From positions 113,010-177,009 of the forward strand of contig CALSRC010000002.1 in the NCBI GenBank assembly GCA_943788645.1: a DNA stretch of 64,000 nucleotides. The letters are read 5' to 3'. Under the pieces are notes generated by a model that did not search any database, was not told the origin of the DNA, and was given only the letters and a program-made list of their open reading frames with translations. This DNA is from UA16 sp002292325 (GTDB taxonomy: Bacteria; Bacteroidota; Bacteroidia; Flavobacteriales_D; Sanyastnellaceae). Below, piece after piece: positions 17,371 to 29,759 of the stretch. A program made the translations under genes and the position numbers. Position 1 is the first letter of the stretch, and the number at the start of each line of letters is the position of its first letter.

Positions 17371-18279
17371 TTACTGAATGCTGAGTTTGGTGTTTGCTTT
17401 CTTCGTTTTCGTAAGCCACTGAACGCTATAAACGCCCGGCGACAATGCACTCACATCAACGGTAGGGATGGAGCCTTGAATGGTCAATTGCATGGCCGTT
17501 CGCCCCATGGCATCCAGGACCGTCAACTGGCCGGGTTCGTTCGTATCCATGCGAATGACGTCTTGGGCAGGATTGGGATAAATGGTCAATGATTGTGCAG
17601 GCAACCATTCAGTAACCCCATTGATGAAGCCGGTGATGATGTCTTCAGCAAAACGTGGTTCAAGTTTATATTCCTCGAACGTGTAGTGAATGCACCCCGT
17701 TATGGAGTACGTTTCATCGAGCACCCAACCCGTTTCGGGTAAGTACATGTAGTCGTTGGTTTTAACTTCACCGCTGCCATCGTCGAAAAGTGCTTCACCA
17801 TAATCGGCGTCAGGGTTTGTACAAACCGCATTGACCACCTGGACCAGGCACCCTTCGTACGCCTCACTGCTGGCAAGTTCGCCGCTGGAAACAATGGAGG
17901 GTGAAGGCAAGTCGTTGCCGGTGCTAACCGCAGAATAATAACTGACATTCCCGAGTTCAGTGACGTCAAAATATTCCTGCACTTCCGCTTCGATAATGAC
18001 TTCGTCGCCAATTTCAGGTGCCTGCGTATTATCGTAGACGAAGATTCCGTTCCAAGGGCCTGCGCCGTCCTGGACGAAGTAACCGATGACACCCGATGTT
18101 GCCGAAGCAACGTTATTCGCAGTGACGATTCCTGAAGTGGTGACGACTTGTCCGACGAGGGGTGAGCTGAATAATTCGCCTTGAATTTCAGCGATGGTGT
18201 GGGTCGTAGCTTGGGCGTTCGCCTGGTTAAACGAAAAACCCAACAGAACGGCCATGAGCCAAGTGTAGATGTGTTTCAT
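17371..18279 (-). CDS. Secreted T9SS protein with OB-fold-like domain
   Basis: A secreted protein of 302 residues. The signal peptide covers 1-22 (ending NQANAQ). Residues about 25-215 are beta-rich and resemble the OB-fold/DUF5689 regions found in secreted nuclease-like proteins (HTIAEIQGELFSSPLVGQ, GYFVQDGAGPWNGIFVYD, VIIEAEVQEYFDVTEL), but no nuclease active site is visible. Residues about 230-302 are a type A T9SS sorting domain (LTIYPNPAQDVIR, ALSPGVYSVQW, a basic end). It should be exported by the type IX system and surface-attached or released. The catalytic role is unknown. Confidence 0.85.
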   Translation of the reverse strand: MKHIYTWLMAVLLGFSFNQANAQATTHTIAEIQGELFSSPLVGQVVTTSGIVTANNVASATSGVIGYFVQDGAGPWNGIFVYDNTQAPEIGDEVIIEAEVQEYFDVTELGNVSYYSAVSTGNDLPSPSIVSSGELASSEAYEGCLVQVVNAVCTNPDADYGEALFDDGSGEVKTNDYMYLPETGWVLDETYSITGCIHYTFEEYKLEPRFAEDIITGFINGVTEWLPAQSLTIYPNPAQDVIRMDTNEPGQLTVLDAMGRTAMQLTIQGSIPTVDVSALSPGVYSVQWLTKTKKANTKLSIQ

Positions 18280-18298
18280 GTAGAGAAATTTGTGAATG

Positions 18299-18306
18299 TA
18301 CCTTTG
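18299..18306 (+). promoter_or_regulatory. Bacteroidota -7 box for the SDR-amidohydrolase-SCO operon
   Basis: TACCTTTG lies 15 bases before the ATG at 18321, so the transcript leader would be very short. No clear -33 element is present. Confidence 0.5.
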
Positions 18307-18320
18307 AGGAACAAAGAGAA

Positions 18321-19085
18321 ATGAAAAATCACGAAAGACAAAACAACCGGGGTACGATGTTCATTACCGGAGCCACTTCGGGATTTGGAGAGGCCATTGC
18401 CAAGCAAGCTGCAGCTGTAGGTTTTCAATTGGTATTGACCGGCCGAAGGGCCGACCGACTTGAGCAAATTCGAGATCATTTAGGGAGCTCTGTGATCAAA
18501 ACCCTTTGCTTTGATGTGCGCGATTGCGATGCTACGCATGAAGCCATAGGCAGCTTAACCGACATCCAAATTCCGCAGGTCCTGGTCAACAATGCCGGGT
18601 TGGCGGTAGGCAAAGGGCCAGTGGATGAGGGGATTTATGACGATTGGAATCGGATGATTGACACCAATGTGAAAGGCCTGTTGCACGTAACACGCGAGTT
18701 GACTCCTCGGATGAAGCAAGGAGCTCGGATCATTAACATTGGCAGTGTCGCAGGCAGGCAGCCCTATCCCGGCGGTGCCGTTTACAACGCTTCGAAATTT
18801 GCCGTGGATGGTTTGACGCATGCGATGCGGATGGATTTATTGCCCCGTGGAATTCAAGTGGCCCAGGTAGCGCCGGGAGCTGCAGACACTGAATTTAGCT
18901 TGGTCCGATTCAAAGGAGATGCAGCGGCCGCGGCCTCAGTTTACCACGGTTTTGAACCGCTTACGGCCGATGATGTTGCCGATTCGGTGCTTTACATTGC
19001 GACGCGTCCTCCTCACGTGAGCATTCAGGATCTTTTAATCATGCCCGCCGCACAGGCAAGTGCATATCACTTCCATAAATCATGA
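18321..19085 (+). CDS. Short-chain dehydrogenase/reductase (YdfG-like)
   Basis: An NAD(P)-dependent oxidoreductase of 254 residues. The cofactor loop TGATSGFG lies at 16-23, the NNAG motif near 90-93, and the catalytic Ser142, Tyr155 and Lys159 in GSVAGRQPYPGGAVYNASKF. Arg-Arg after the second strand (TGRRAD) suggests NADP preference. It resembles YdfG-type serine/3-hydroxy acid dehydrogenases, but the substrate cannot be set from sequence. It overlaps the amidohydrolase gene by four bases and heads a three-gene operon. Confidence 0.9.
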   Translation: MKNHERQNNRGTMFITGATSGFGEAIAKQAAAVGFQLVLTGRRADRLEQIRDHLGSSVIKTLCFDVRDCDATHEAIGSLTDIQIPQVLVNNAGLAVGKGPVDEGIYDDWNRMIDTNVKGLLHVTRELTPRMKQGARIINIGSVAGRQPYPGGAVYNASKFAVDGLTHAMRMDLLPRGIQVAQVAPGAADTEFSLVRFKGDAAAAASVYHGFEPLTADDVADSVLYIATRPPHVSIQDLLIMPAAQASAYHFHKS

Positions 19086-20740
19086 GAATTATTTTGACGA
19101 TTGCTTGCGTTGCCGTGCTGGGCAGCTTGGGGTGCGGTTTTAAATCTGAGTCTGTTGACTTAATCGTGCACAACGGGAACATCCTGACCCTGGATTTTCA
19201 AAATAACCGTGCACAAGCGCTTGCGGTGCGTGATGGCCGAATCATTGATTTAGGTGCTGATCGTGCCATACTAAATAAGTACAGGGCGTCGGAGTACATG
19301 GATTTGCGAAGCGGTATTTTAATGCCGGGATTGATGGACGGGCACGCCCATTTTGTTGGATATGCAGATGGACTGCTGGAAGCAAATTTAGTCGGTACCA
19401 AATCCTGGGAGGAGGCCGTCAAGCGGTTGCAGGAGCAGCAGCTGACGTGGCCAAGCGAGTGGGCCGTGGGCAGAGGCTGGGATCAAAACGATTGGCTTAC
19501 ACAAGATTTTCCCGATCGCAGCCTCTTGGATAGCTTATTTCCAAATCAACCGGTTGTTTTGGAACGGATCGATGGACATGCTGTTATTGCCAATGCCGAG
19601 GCACTCCGCCGAGCTGGTCTTTTTGATGCCCGAGCTCGCCAGGTAGAAGGCGGTGAAATCGTGCGCGATGAAGATGGGATGCCATCCGGTGTTCTCATCG
19701 ATCGCGCGTGCGAACTGGTTCATCAACATGTGCCGAAGCATTCAAATGCCAAGCGATTGGAAGCCTTAAAAACAGCCCAATCGAATTTATTGAAAATGGG
19801 GATCGTGGGTGTCACCGACGCAGGACTGTCACCGGGGGATATCGAGCGGTTGGATTCGCTCCAGGATGTGGGCATATTAAAATTGCGTATCAATGCCCTG
19901 GTTTCGGCGTCTGAGGAAAACATCAGTTGGCTCGTATCCGAGGGGCAGCGCGTAGAAGACCGCTTGGTCGTGAACGGGGTTAAATTCTACATGGACGGTG
20001 CATTGGGGTCGCGCGGTGCTTTATTGCGTGCTCCTTATTCCGATCGGCCAAATTGGTATGGCTTGGCCACTCAAGAAATGGAACTGTATCGCAGTCAGCT
20101 GGAGACCCTTCATCAAAATGGTTTGCAAGCGGCGACACATTGCATTGGCGATTCGGCTGTTCAACTTGTGTTGGATGCTTACGGGAAACTGCTTCAAGGG
20201 ACCAACGATCGACGTTGGCGAATCGAGCATGCCCAAGTGGTGTCCAGAGAGGATGTAGAACGGTTTGCTGCACATAGCATTATCCCATCTGTTCAACCGA
20301 CGCATGCGACCAGTGATATGTATTGGGCGGGAGAGAGGCTAGGGCGGAACCGGATTCGTCGTGCTTATGCCTATCAAGAGTTACTCCAGACGATTGGGAT
20401 GCTTACGTTGGGCACCGATTTCCCCGTGGAAGACATCGATCCAAGAAAGACCTTTGTATCAGCTGTAGCTCGAGTAGACGCCTCAGGATATCCTGAGGGT
20501 GGCTTTCAGTCGGAAAATGCCTTGACCCCTGAACAAGCAATGCGCGGGATGACCCAATGGGTAGGTATGGCCCAATTTCAGGAAGCGGACTTAGGAACCA
20601 TCGAGACGGGGAAAAAGGCAGACTTTGTTTGGGTTGACCGCAATTGGCTCGAAATCGCTCCAAAGGATGTGTTGGGTTCGCGGATATTCGGAACCTGCAT
20701 CAATGGTGAGTGGTGCTACCTCGAAAATTCATTGGAATGA
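19082..20740 (+). CDS. Amidohydrolase lipoprotein (YtcJ family)
   Basis: A metal-dependent hydrolase of 552 residues of the YtcJ/exoenzyme-regulatory amidohydrolase group. The N-terminus has a lipoprotein signal with the lipid Cys at 18 (LGSLGCG), so it is probably anchored to an envelope membrane. Active-site motifs are His88-x-His90 (DGHAHFVG), KFYMDGALGSRGA, ATHCIGDSAV, IEHAQVV and the metal-binding Asp in GTDFPVEDIDP. The substrate class (amide, lactam or ester) is not predictable. It is coupled by four-base overlaps to the genes on both sides. Confidence 0.9.
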   Translation: MRIILTIACVAVLGSLGCGFKSESVDLIVHNGNILTLDFQNNRAQALAVRDGRIIDLGADRAILNKYRASEYMDLRSGILMPGLMDGHAHFVGYADGLLEANLVGTKSWEEAVKRLQEQQLTWPSEWAVGRGWDQNDWLTQDFPDRSLLDSLFPNQPVVLERIDGHAVIANAEALRRAGLFDARARQVEGGEIVRDEDGMPSGVLIDRACELVHQHVPKHSNAKRLEALKTAQSNLLKMGIVGVTDAGLSPGDIERLDSLQDVGILKLRINALVSASEENISWLVSEGQRVEDRLVVNGVKFYMDGALGSRGALLRAPYSDRPNWYGLATQEMELYRSQLETLHQNGLQAATHCIGDSAVQLVLDAYGKLLQGTNDRRWRIEHAQVVSREDVERFAAHSIIPSVQPTHATSDMYWAGERLGRNRIRRAYAYQELLQTIGMLTLGTDFPVEDIDPRKTFVSAVARVDASGYPEGGFQSENALTPEQAMRGMTQWVGMAQFQEADLGTIETGKKADFVWVDRNWLEIAPKDVLGSRIFGTCINGEWCYLENSLE

Positions 20741-21405
20741 AGCGAATTGTGAAATCACCCTGGTTTTGGTTGGCTTCGGTGTTCGCGATTTCTGTCGCAA
20801 TCGGCGCATTTATTTTGGCTCCTACCCACGTTTTACCCATTTACCAGCCAAGTCAACTGAACCCGGCTTTGGTTGACCCTGTCGCTTGGGAAGATGAGAA
20901 TCATCGCATTTCGGACTTTGAACTGGTAAACCACCTCGGAGATACGGTTTCATTGAACGATGTAGAAGGAGAGGTTTTAATCGTCGACTTTTTCTTCAGT
21001 CGATGCGCTACCATTTGTCCCATTATGACTTCGAATTTGACCCGGGTGCCGACCGAATTAAATTCCCACGACAGCTGGCGAATTCTCAGTCACAGTGTAA
21101 CACCTGTTGCAGACACTCCAGAAGTACTAAGTGCTTACGCCAAGAAGATGAATGCAGAAGATCGTCGTTGGTGGTTTCTAACGGGATCCAAAAAAGAAAT
21201 ATACAGGTTGGCGCGCAAGAGCTATTTTGCCTGTTATGACGAAGCTCAAGGAGGGGACGGAGGACTGCAAGATTTTGTGCACACGGAGAACATTGTCCTC
21301 GTTGATCGCTTGGGCCGGTTGCGAGGCTTCTATGATGGAACCAGCGAATCGTCTATTAATCAGCTAATTGAAGATGCCCGCTGGCTGCTCCAAAAAAAAG
21401 ATTGA
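20737..21405 (+). CDS. SCO1/SenC-family copper/thiol protein
   Basis: A membrane-anchored thioredoxin-fold protein of 222 residues. It has one N-terminal membrane segment (about 9-28) and then the SCO domain with the copper/thiol motif Cys90-x-x-x-Cys94 (SRCATICP) and the third ligand His182 (FVHTENIVLVD). SCO proteins deliver copper to the CuA site of cytochrome oxidase or act in thiol redox. The ATG at 20737 overlaps the amidohydrolase stop. No cytochrome oxidase gene is nearby. The rRNA promoter region begins right after its stop. Confidence 0.92.
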   Translation: MKRIVKSPWFWLASVFAISVAIGAFILAPTHVLPIYQPSQLNPALVDPVAWEDENHRISDFELVNHLGDTVSLNDVEGEVLIVDFFFSRCATICPIMTSNLTRVPTELNSHDSWRILSHSVTPVADTPEVLSAYAKKMNAEDRRWWFLTGSKKEIYRLARKSYFACYDEAQGGDGGLQDFVHTENIVLVDRLGRLRGFYDGTSESSINQLIEDARWLLQKKD

Positions 21406-21425
21406 ATTATTCCTCGATTCGTTGG

Positions 21426-21455
21426 TTGTATTTCCCAAAAGCCACAGTACATTTG
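21426..21455 (+). promoter_or_regulatory. rRNA promoter P1
   Basis: A TTG (-33) and TACATTTG (-7) are separated by 19 bases, the Bacteroidota arrangement. Immediately downstream is the hairpin GCTTTC-GAAG-GAAAGC (21461-21476), close to the expected transcription start. Confidence 0.75.
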
Positions 21456-21564
21456 CGCCCGCTTTCGAAGGAAAGCAAGTTCATTGAAATGCGATTGACA
21501 ACTTTGAATTAGACTTGTTTTACAGTCCCAATTCGGAGAGTCGAAAAAAAACTTTTGCAAACCA

Positions 21565-21594
21565 TTGCAGGATGAAATTTTCTGACTACCTTTG
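21565..21594 (+). promoter_or_regulatory. rRNA promoter P2
   Basis: TTG and TACCTTTG with the same 19-base spacing as P1. They are followed by the same GCGCCC motif and a similar mini-hairpin (CCCT-TTCG-AGGG, 21599-21610). P1 and P2 look like copies of one module. Confidence 0.75.
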
Positions 21595-21665
21595 CGCCCC
21601 CTTTCGAGGGAAGTTCTTTACAGAATGTGGCGTGAAAGATTGTTGATAGGTTCCTTTCAGAAACT

Positions 21666-21695
21666 TTTGAAAGGATAAAATCAACAGTATATTTG
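21666..21695 (+). promoter_or_regulatory. rRNA promoter P3
   Basis: TTTG and TATATTTG are separated by 18 bases. P3 is the copy nearest 16S, about 200 bases upstream of the mature 5' end. The start-site region reads TCACCC, in place of GCGCCC in P1 and P2. Confidence 0.7.
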
Positions 21696-21755
21696 TCACC
21701 CGCTTTTTACAGAGCATTTGAAGATACCAGTTTCGGCTGGTGGATTTCGATAAAC

Positions 21756-21765
21756 GTTCTTTGAC
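21756..21765 (+). promoter_or_regulatory. boxA-like antitermination element, 16S leader
   Basis: GTTCTTTGAC occurs here and again, identical, at 23649-23658 before 23S. Placement before each large rRNA fits a boxA site for Nus-factor antitermination. Confidence 0.7.
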
Positions 21766-21767
21766 TT

Positions 21768-21859
21768 GATGCAGCAGCCCGGATTCTTCTTCGGAAGAAT
21801 CCATTTAAAAATCCACTTTCCCCCCGGAAAGTGGTGTCTTATCCCGCAACGGATAAGAC
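21768..21859 (+). other. 16S leader: processing stem arm and three hairpins
   Basis: Positions 21768-21781 (GATGCAGCAGCCCG) pair perfectly with 23445-23458 downstream of 16S, forming the RNase III-type processing stem. Three perfect hairpins follow in tandem: 21781-21802 with a UUCG loop, 21813-21834 with a 9-bp stem and a C4 loop, and 21836-21859 with a 9-bp stem. The whole 490-base stretch from 21406 to 21894 carries only these promoter, boxA and leader elements and no gene. Confidence 0.75.
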
Positions 21860-21894
21860 GTTAGATTCCCTGAGATTCTCAACAGATTAAACTT

Positions 21895-23418
<1,524 letters not shown>

Positions 23419-23481
23419 AGAGAAAATATCGACTGGTTATCTAACGGGCTGCTGCATCATTCTTACTTCCGTCTTATAACT

Positions 23482-23555
23482 AGTCCTTTAGCTCAGTTGG
23501 TTAGAGCGCTACACTGATAATGTAGAGGTCCGCAGTTCAAATCTGCGAAGGACTA
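23482..23555 (+). tRNA. tRNA-Ile (GAT)
   Basis: Cloverleaf with acceptor AGTCCTT/AAGGACT, the D-loop GCTCAGTTGGTTAGAGC, anticodon GAT in CTGATAA and the T-loop GTTCAAATC. CCA is not encoded. Standard spacer position after 16S. Confidence 0.96.
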
Positions 23556-23566
23556 CGGATTAAGAT

Positions 23567-23640
23567 GGGGAATTAGCTCAGCTGGCTAGAGCGCCTGCCT
23601 TGCACGCAGGAGGTCATCGGTTCGACTCCGATATTCTCCA
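23567..23640 (+). tRNA. tRNA-Ala (TGC)
   Basis: Acceptor GGGGAAT/ATTCTCC with one G-U pair, anticodon TGC in CTTGCAC and the T-loop GTTCGACTC. Second spacer tRNA, 11 bases after tRNA-Ile. CCA is not encoded. Confidence 0.96.
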
Positions 23641-23648
23641 CTAGGTAA

Positions 23649-23673
23649 GTTCTTTGACATACTGGTAGAAAAA
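23649..23673 (+). promoter_or_regulatory. boxA and 5' arm of the 23S processing stem
   Basis: GTTCTTTGAC (boxA, identical to the copy before 16S) is followed by an arm at 23658-23673 (CATACTGGTAGAAAAA) that pairs perfectly over 16 bases with 26456-26471 beyond 23S. Confidence 0.7.
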
Positions 23674-23680
23674 ATAATCT

Positions 23681-26450
<2,770 letters not shown>

Positions 26451-26525
26451 CTAACTTTTTCTACCAGTATGTTCTCATTTGATGAGACAGACCGAGATCG
26501 CTCGGAATCCCTGTCCATCATGTCG

Positions 26526-26636
<111 letters not shown>

Positions 26637-26664
26637 AGGGCCCTCGAAAGAGGGCCCTTTTTTT
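26637..26664 (+). terminator. rRNA operon terminator
   Basis: The stem GGGCCCTC / GAGGGCCC has a GAAA loop and is followed by seven Ts: a textbook intrinsic terminator directly after 5S. Confidence 0.95.
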
Positions 26665-26723
26665 ATGCCTGATTTTGATTTGCCTTTGATTCACGAACTT
26701 CGCCCTGCCACAAGTAACCATCT

Positions 26724-28031
26724 ATGAACAATCTTATCGCAATCGTCGGTCGTCCCAATGTGGGAAAGTCAACCATGTTCAATCGGTTGACCGAGACGAA
26801 GGACGCTATCATTGATCCGACCAGTGGAACGACACGTGATAGGAAATATGGTCGAGCTGAGTGGACGGGTCGCACCTTCACGGTGATTGACACGGGAGGT
26901 TGGATCACGAAGAGCGACGATGCTTTTGAGGCGGCGATTCGTGCTCAAGTGCAGATTAGTGTGGAGGAAGCAGCGGTCATATTATTTATGGTAGATGGTC
27001 AGACAGGACCAACGGACCTGGATCAGGATATTGCGCGGCTCATCCGCAGGAGTGATAAGCCGGTGATAGTTGCTTGCAATAAAGTGGATACCAGCGCTCA
27101 TGATTTGCTGACCGGCGAGTTTTATCGATTGGGACTGGATAGTGAAATTTTTCCCGTGAGTGGATCCAGTGGTTATGGAACCGGTGATTTCCTCGATGCC
27201 TTGGTCGCTTTGCTTCCGAGTGAAGGAGACAACGAGGACAGTGGATTGCCCAAATTTTCGGTTGTAGGTCGTCCGAATGTTGGTAAGAGCACGCTCATCA
27301 ATACGTTGGTTGGAAAGCAGCGTAACATTGTGACCGATATAGCAGGCACGACGCGTGACAGCGTTCATACCCATTTTAATTTGTACGGTTTTGATTTTGA
27401 GCTCATCGACACAGCCGGACTGCGCCGAAAAAAGCAGATAGAAGATCAGCTCGAGTTTTATAGCACAGTCAGAACGATACGCTCCATCGAACAAAGCGAT
27501 GTTTGTTTGTTGTTGCTCGATGCCCAAAACGGCATGGAGCGTCAGGACCAATCCATTTTTTGGCAAATTGTAAACAGCTACCGAGGGGTGGTCATTTTGG
27601 TCAATAAATGGGATCTAATCGATAAGGATCACCAAACAATGAAGGAGTTTGAGGCCGCTATTCGCGAACGAATAGAACCGTTTACGGATGTACCGATTCT
27701 GTTTACTTCGAATTTGACAAAGCAGCGTATTTTAAAGGCATTCGAATCTGCAATGGAGGTTTATGAAAACCGAAATCATAAGATCCCGACCAGTCAGTTG
27801 AATGACTTCCTGTTGCCGATTATGAAGAACCAGCCTCCTCCGATGTACAAAGGCAAAATGGTTCGGATTAAATACGTGACTCAGATCAAGTCACAAACTC
27901 CCACATTTGCGTTTTACTGTAATTTGCCCCAGTACGTGAAGGAGCCTTACAAGCGGTTCCTTGAAAATCACATACGCGCCGAATGGGATTTGACGGGAGT
28001 CACAATTCGCCTATTCTTCCGGGAAAAGTAA
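26724..28031 (+). CDS. der: Ribosome-assembly GTPase Der (EngA)
   Basis: A tandem GTPase of 435 residues needed for 50S assembly. Two G domains each begin with GRPNVGKST (about residues 8-16 and 184-192), each with a DTAG-type G3 (DTGG in the first, DTAG in the second) and an NKxD G4 (NKVD, NKWD). A KH-like C-terminal domain follows (about 350-435). The length is normal and the frame intact. It stands alone after the rRNA terminator. Its place next to the rRNA operon is compatible with its role but may be chance. Confidence 0.97.
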   Translation: MNNLIAIVGRPNVGKSTMFNRLTETKDAIIDPTSGTTRDRKYGRAEWTGRTFTVIDTGGWITKSDDAFEAAIRAQVQISVEEAAVILFMVDGQTGPTDLDQDIARLIRRSDKPVIVACNKVDTSAHDLLTGEFYRLGLDSEIFPVSGSSGYGTGDFLDALVALLPSEGDNEDSGLPKFSVVGRPNVGKSTLINTLVGKQRNIVTDIAGTTRDSVHTHFNLYGFDFELIDTAGLRRKKQIEDQLEFYSTVRTIRSIEQSDVCLLLLDAQNGMERQDQSIFWQIVNSYRGVVILVNKWDLIDKDHQTMKEFEAAIRERIEPFTDVPILFTSNLTKQRILKAFESAMEVYENRNHKIPTSQLNDFLLPIMKNQPPPMYKGKMVRIKYVTQIKSQTPTFAFYCNLPQYVKEPYKRFLENHIRAEWDLTGVTIRLFFREK

Positions 28032-28049
28032 CATCTGAGCGTTACTGCG

Positions 28050-28709
28050 TTAGCCTGGGTATGTAGAGAAATCAACTTCGCCTGTGGCGACGTTGTATAC
28101 ACCTCCTACAATACGGATAGCGCCTGACTCCTCCAGTTCGGCGAGGATTTGGCTTTCTTTTTTGATCCGTTCGCAAACGAGTTGGACATTGTTTGCAACA
28201 GACAAATCAATCGCCTCATCTATCGCGTCAGTGCCATGTGTTTCGCGCACAGGAGCAACTGCAGGTTCGATGCGTTCCAATAAGCCCGTCAGGTTCCCAT
28301 CTTTGAGTGAGGCGTAAGCTCCCTTGACAGCGCCGCATTGGGTATGCCCAAGAACGAGCACCAATTTGGAACCAGCATACTTGCAGGCATACTCGATGGA
28401 GCCGAGGATGTCACCGTTTACCGTGTTTCCGGCGACACGGGCAACGAACAAATCGCCGATTTCGGCGTCGAAAATTTCTTCAATCGGAGCGCGGCTATCG
28501 ATGCAACCCAAAACTGCAGCGAATGGAGCTTGTCCCTGCGCGGCTCCCTTCAGAAGGTTGGATTGACTGCGACGCTTTGACCCATTTCCAGATAAGAATC
28601 GTTGATTGCCCGCTTCAAGCAAATCCAGCGCATCCGCTGGACTCAATGAAGATTGAAACTCAGCCTTAATGGATGATTCGAGTTCGAGGTATTCTTGGTT
28701 TTTGGTCAT
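28050..28709 (-). CDS. Beta-class carbonic anhydrase
   Basis: A zinc enzyme of 219 residues interconverting CO2 and bicarbonate. The zinc ligands are Cys69 (LGCIDSR), His122 and Cys125 (LGHTQCGA), with the Asp71-Arg73 dyad present. No signal peptide is seen, so it is probably cytoplasmic. A -7-like TAATTTTG lies on the minus strand at 28729-28736. It converges on der with 18 bases between. Confidence 0.94.
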   Translation of the reverse strand: MTKNQEYLELESSIKAEFQSSLSPADALDLLEAGNQRFLSGNGSKRRSQSNLLKGAAQGQAPFAAVLGCIDSRAPIEEIFDAEIGDLFVARVAGNTVNGDILGSIEYACKYAGSKLVLVLGHTQCGAVKGAYASLKDGNLTGLLERIEPAVAPVRETHGTDAIDEAIDLSVANNVQLVCERIKKESQILAELEESGAIRIVGGVYNVATGEVDFSTYPG

Positions 28710-28805
28710 GACAAGGATATTATGGATTCAAAATTAAACCGGATAACTTCTCGATTTTTCCAATGAATGTAAAATAATCGTCAAGTTTTGCGCTTGAATG
28801 AAACG

Positions 28806-29759
28806 CTAAAATATTTCTCGAGCGATGGTGGCTGTGGGATGCGCTCTGCCCATCGTGTAGAAATGGATACCAGGCACGTTCGCGGCCTTTAGTTCACGGG
28901 CTTGTTGAATGCACCATTCAATGCCAATCGCTCGGACATCTTCCTTTGAATGGGCTTTTTCAACTTGCTCTACAAGCACATCGGGAAGGTTGACATGAAA
29001 GTTTTGAGCCAATGAAGTAAGCTGTCCTTTGGTCGTGAGTGGCTTCAATCCAGGGAAGATGGGGATATCGATCCCTGATTTGCGACAATTTGCGACAAAA
29101 TCAAAATAGGCTTGGTTGTCAAAAAACATCTGGGTGATAATGTACTCCGCTCCATCTTCGACTTTTCGCTTGAGCCACCGCAAGTCGCTCGCCATATTGG
29201 GGGCCTCAAAGTGTTTTTCAGGATAGCCTGCGACTCCTATGCAGAATTGAGTGCTATTGGTGTTCTTCAACCCTTCATCCAGGTAACGGCCTCGGTTCAT
29301 ATCCGCTACTTGGTTGAGGAGGTCAATGGCGTAACCGTGACCATCAGCTTCTGCTTTGAAGCGTCCTTCACTGCGAATGGGGTCACCGCGCAAGACCAGA
29401 ACGTTTTCTACCCCGACGAAGTCAAGGTCAATCAGTGCATTTTCAGTTTCCTCTTTAGAGAAACCGCCGCAAATGATGTGCGGTACGGTATCCAAATTGT
29501 ATTTGTGACTGATTGCGGCACAAATGCCCACCGTACCAGGGCGTTTGCGCACCGTACGTTTTTGCAACAGCCCGCTTTGAACTTCCTGATAAACGTATTC
29601 TTCCCGGTGGTATGTCACGTCGACAAAGGCGGGATTGAACTCCATCAACGCTTCGACCGTTTGGTTGATTTGATGGATGTTTTCTCCTTTGAGCGGCGGA
29701 AGCAATTCAAAGCTAAAAAGCGTCTCTTTCGCCTCCGAAATGTGTTGTGTAATTTTCAT
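28806..29759 (-). CDS. metF: Methylenetetrahydrofolate reductase
   Basis: A flavoenzyme of 317 residues reducing 5,10-methylene-THF to 5-methyl-THF, the methyl donor for MetH. The TIM-barrel shows FSFELLPPLKGENI at the start with the catalytic Glu, VTYHREE, NVLVLRGDP for folate/FAD contact, and FITQMFFD-like YIITQMFFDNQ. It overlaps metH2 by four bases and is the last gene of the riboswitch-controlled operon, so SAM levels control both methyl-donor supply and methyl transfer. Confidence 0.96.
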   Translation of the reverse strand: MKITQHISEAKETLFSFELLPPLKGENIHQINQTVEALMEFNPAFVDVTYHREEYVYQEVQSGLLQKRTVRKRPGTVGICAAISHKYNLDTVPHIICGGFSKEETENALIDLDFVGVENVLVLRGDPIRSEGRFKAEADGHGYAIDLLNQVADMNRGRYLDEGLKNTNSTQFCIGVAGYPEKHFEAPNMASDLRWLKRKVEDGAEYIITQMFFDNQAYFDFVANCRKSGIDIPIFPGLKPLTTKGQLTSLAQNFHVNLPDVLVEQVEKAHSKEDVRAIGIEWCIQQARELKAANVPGIHFYTMGRAHPTATIAREIF

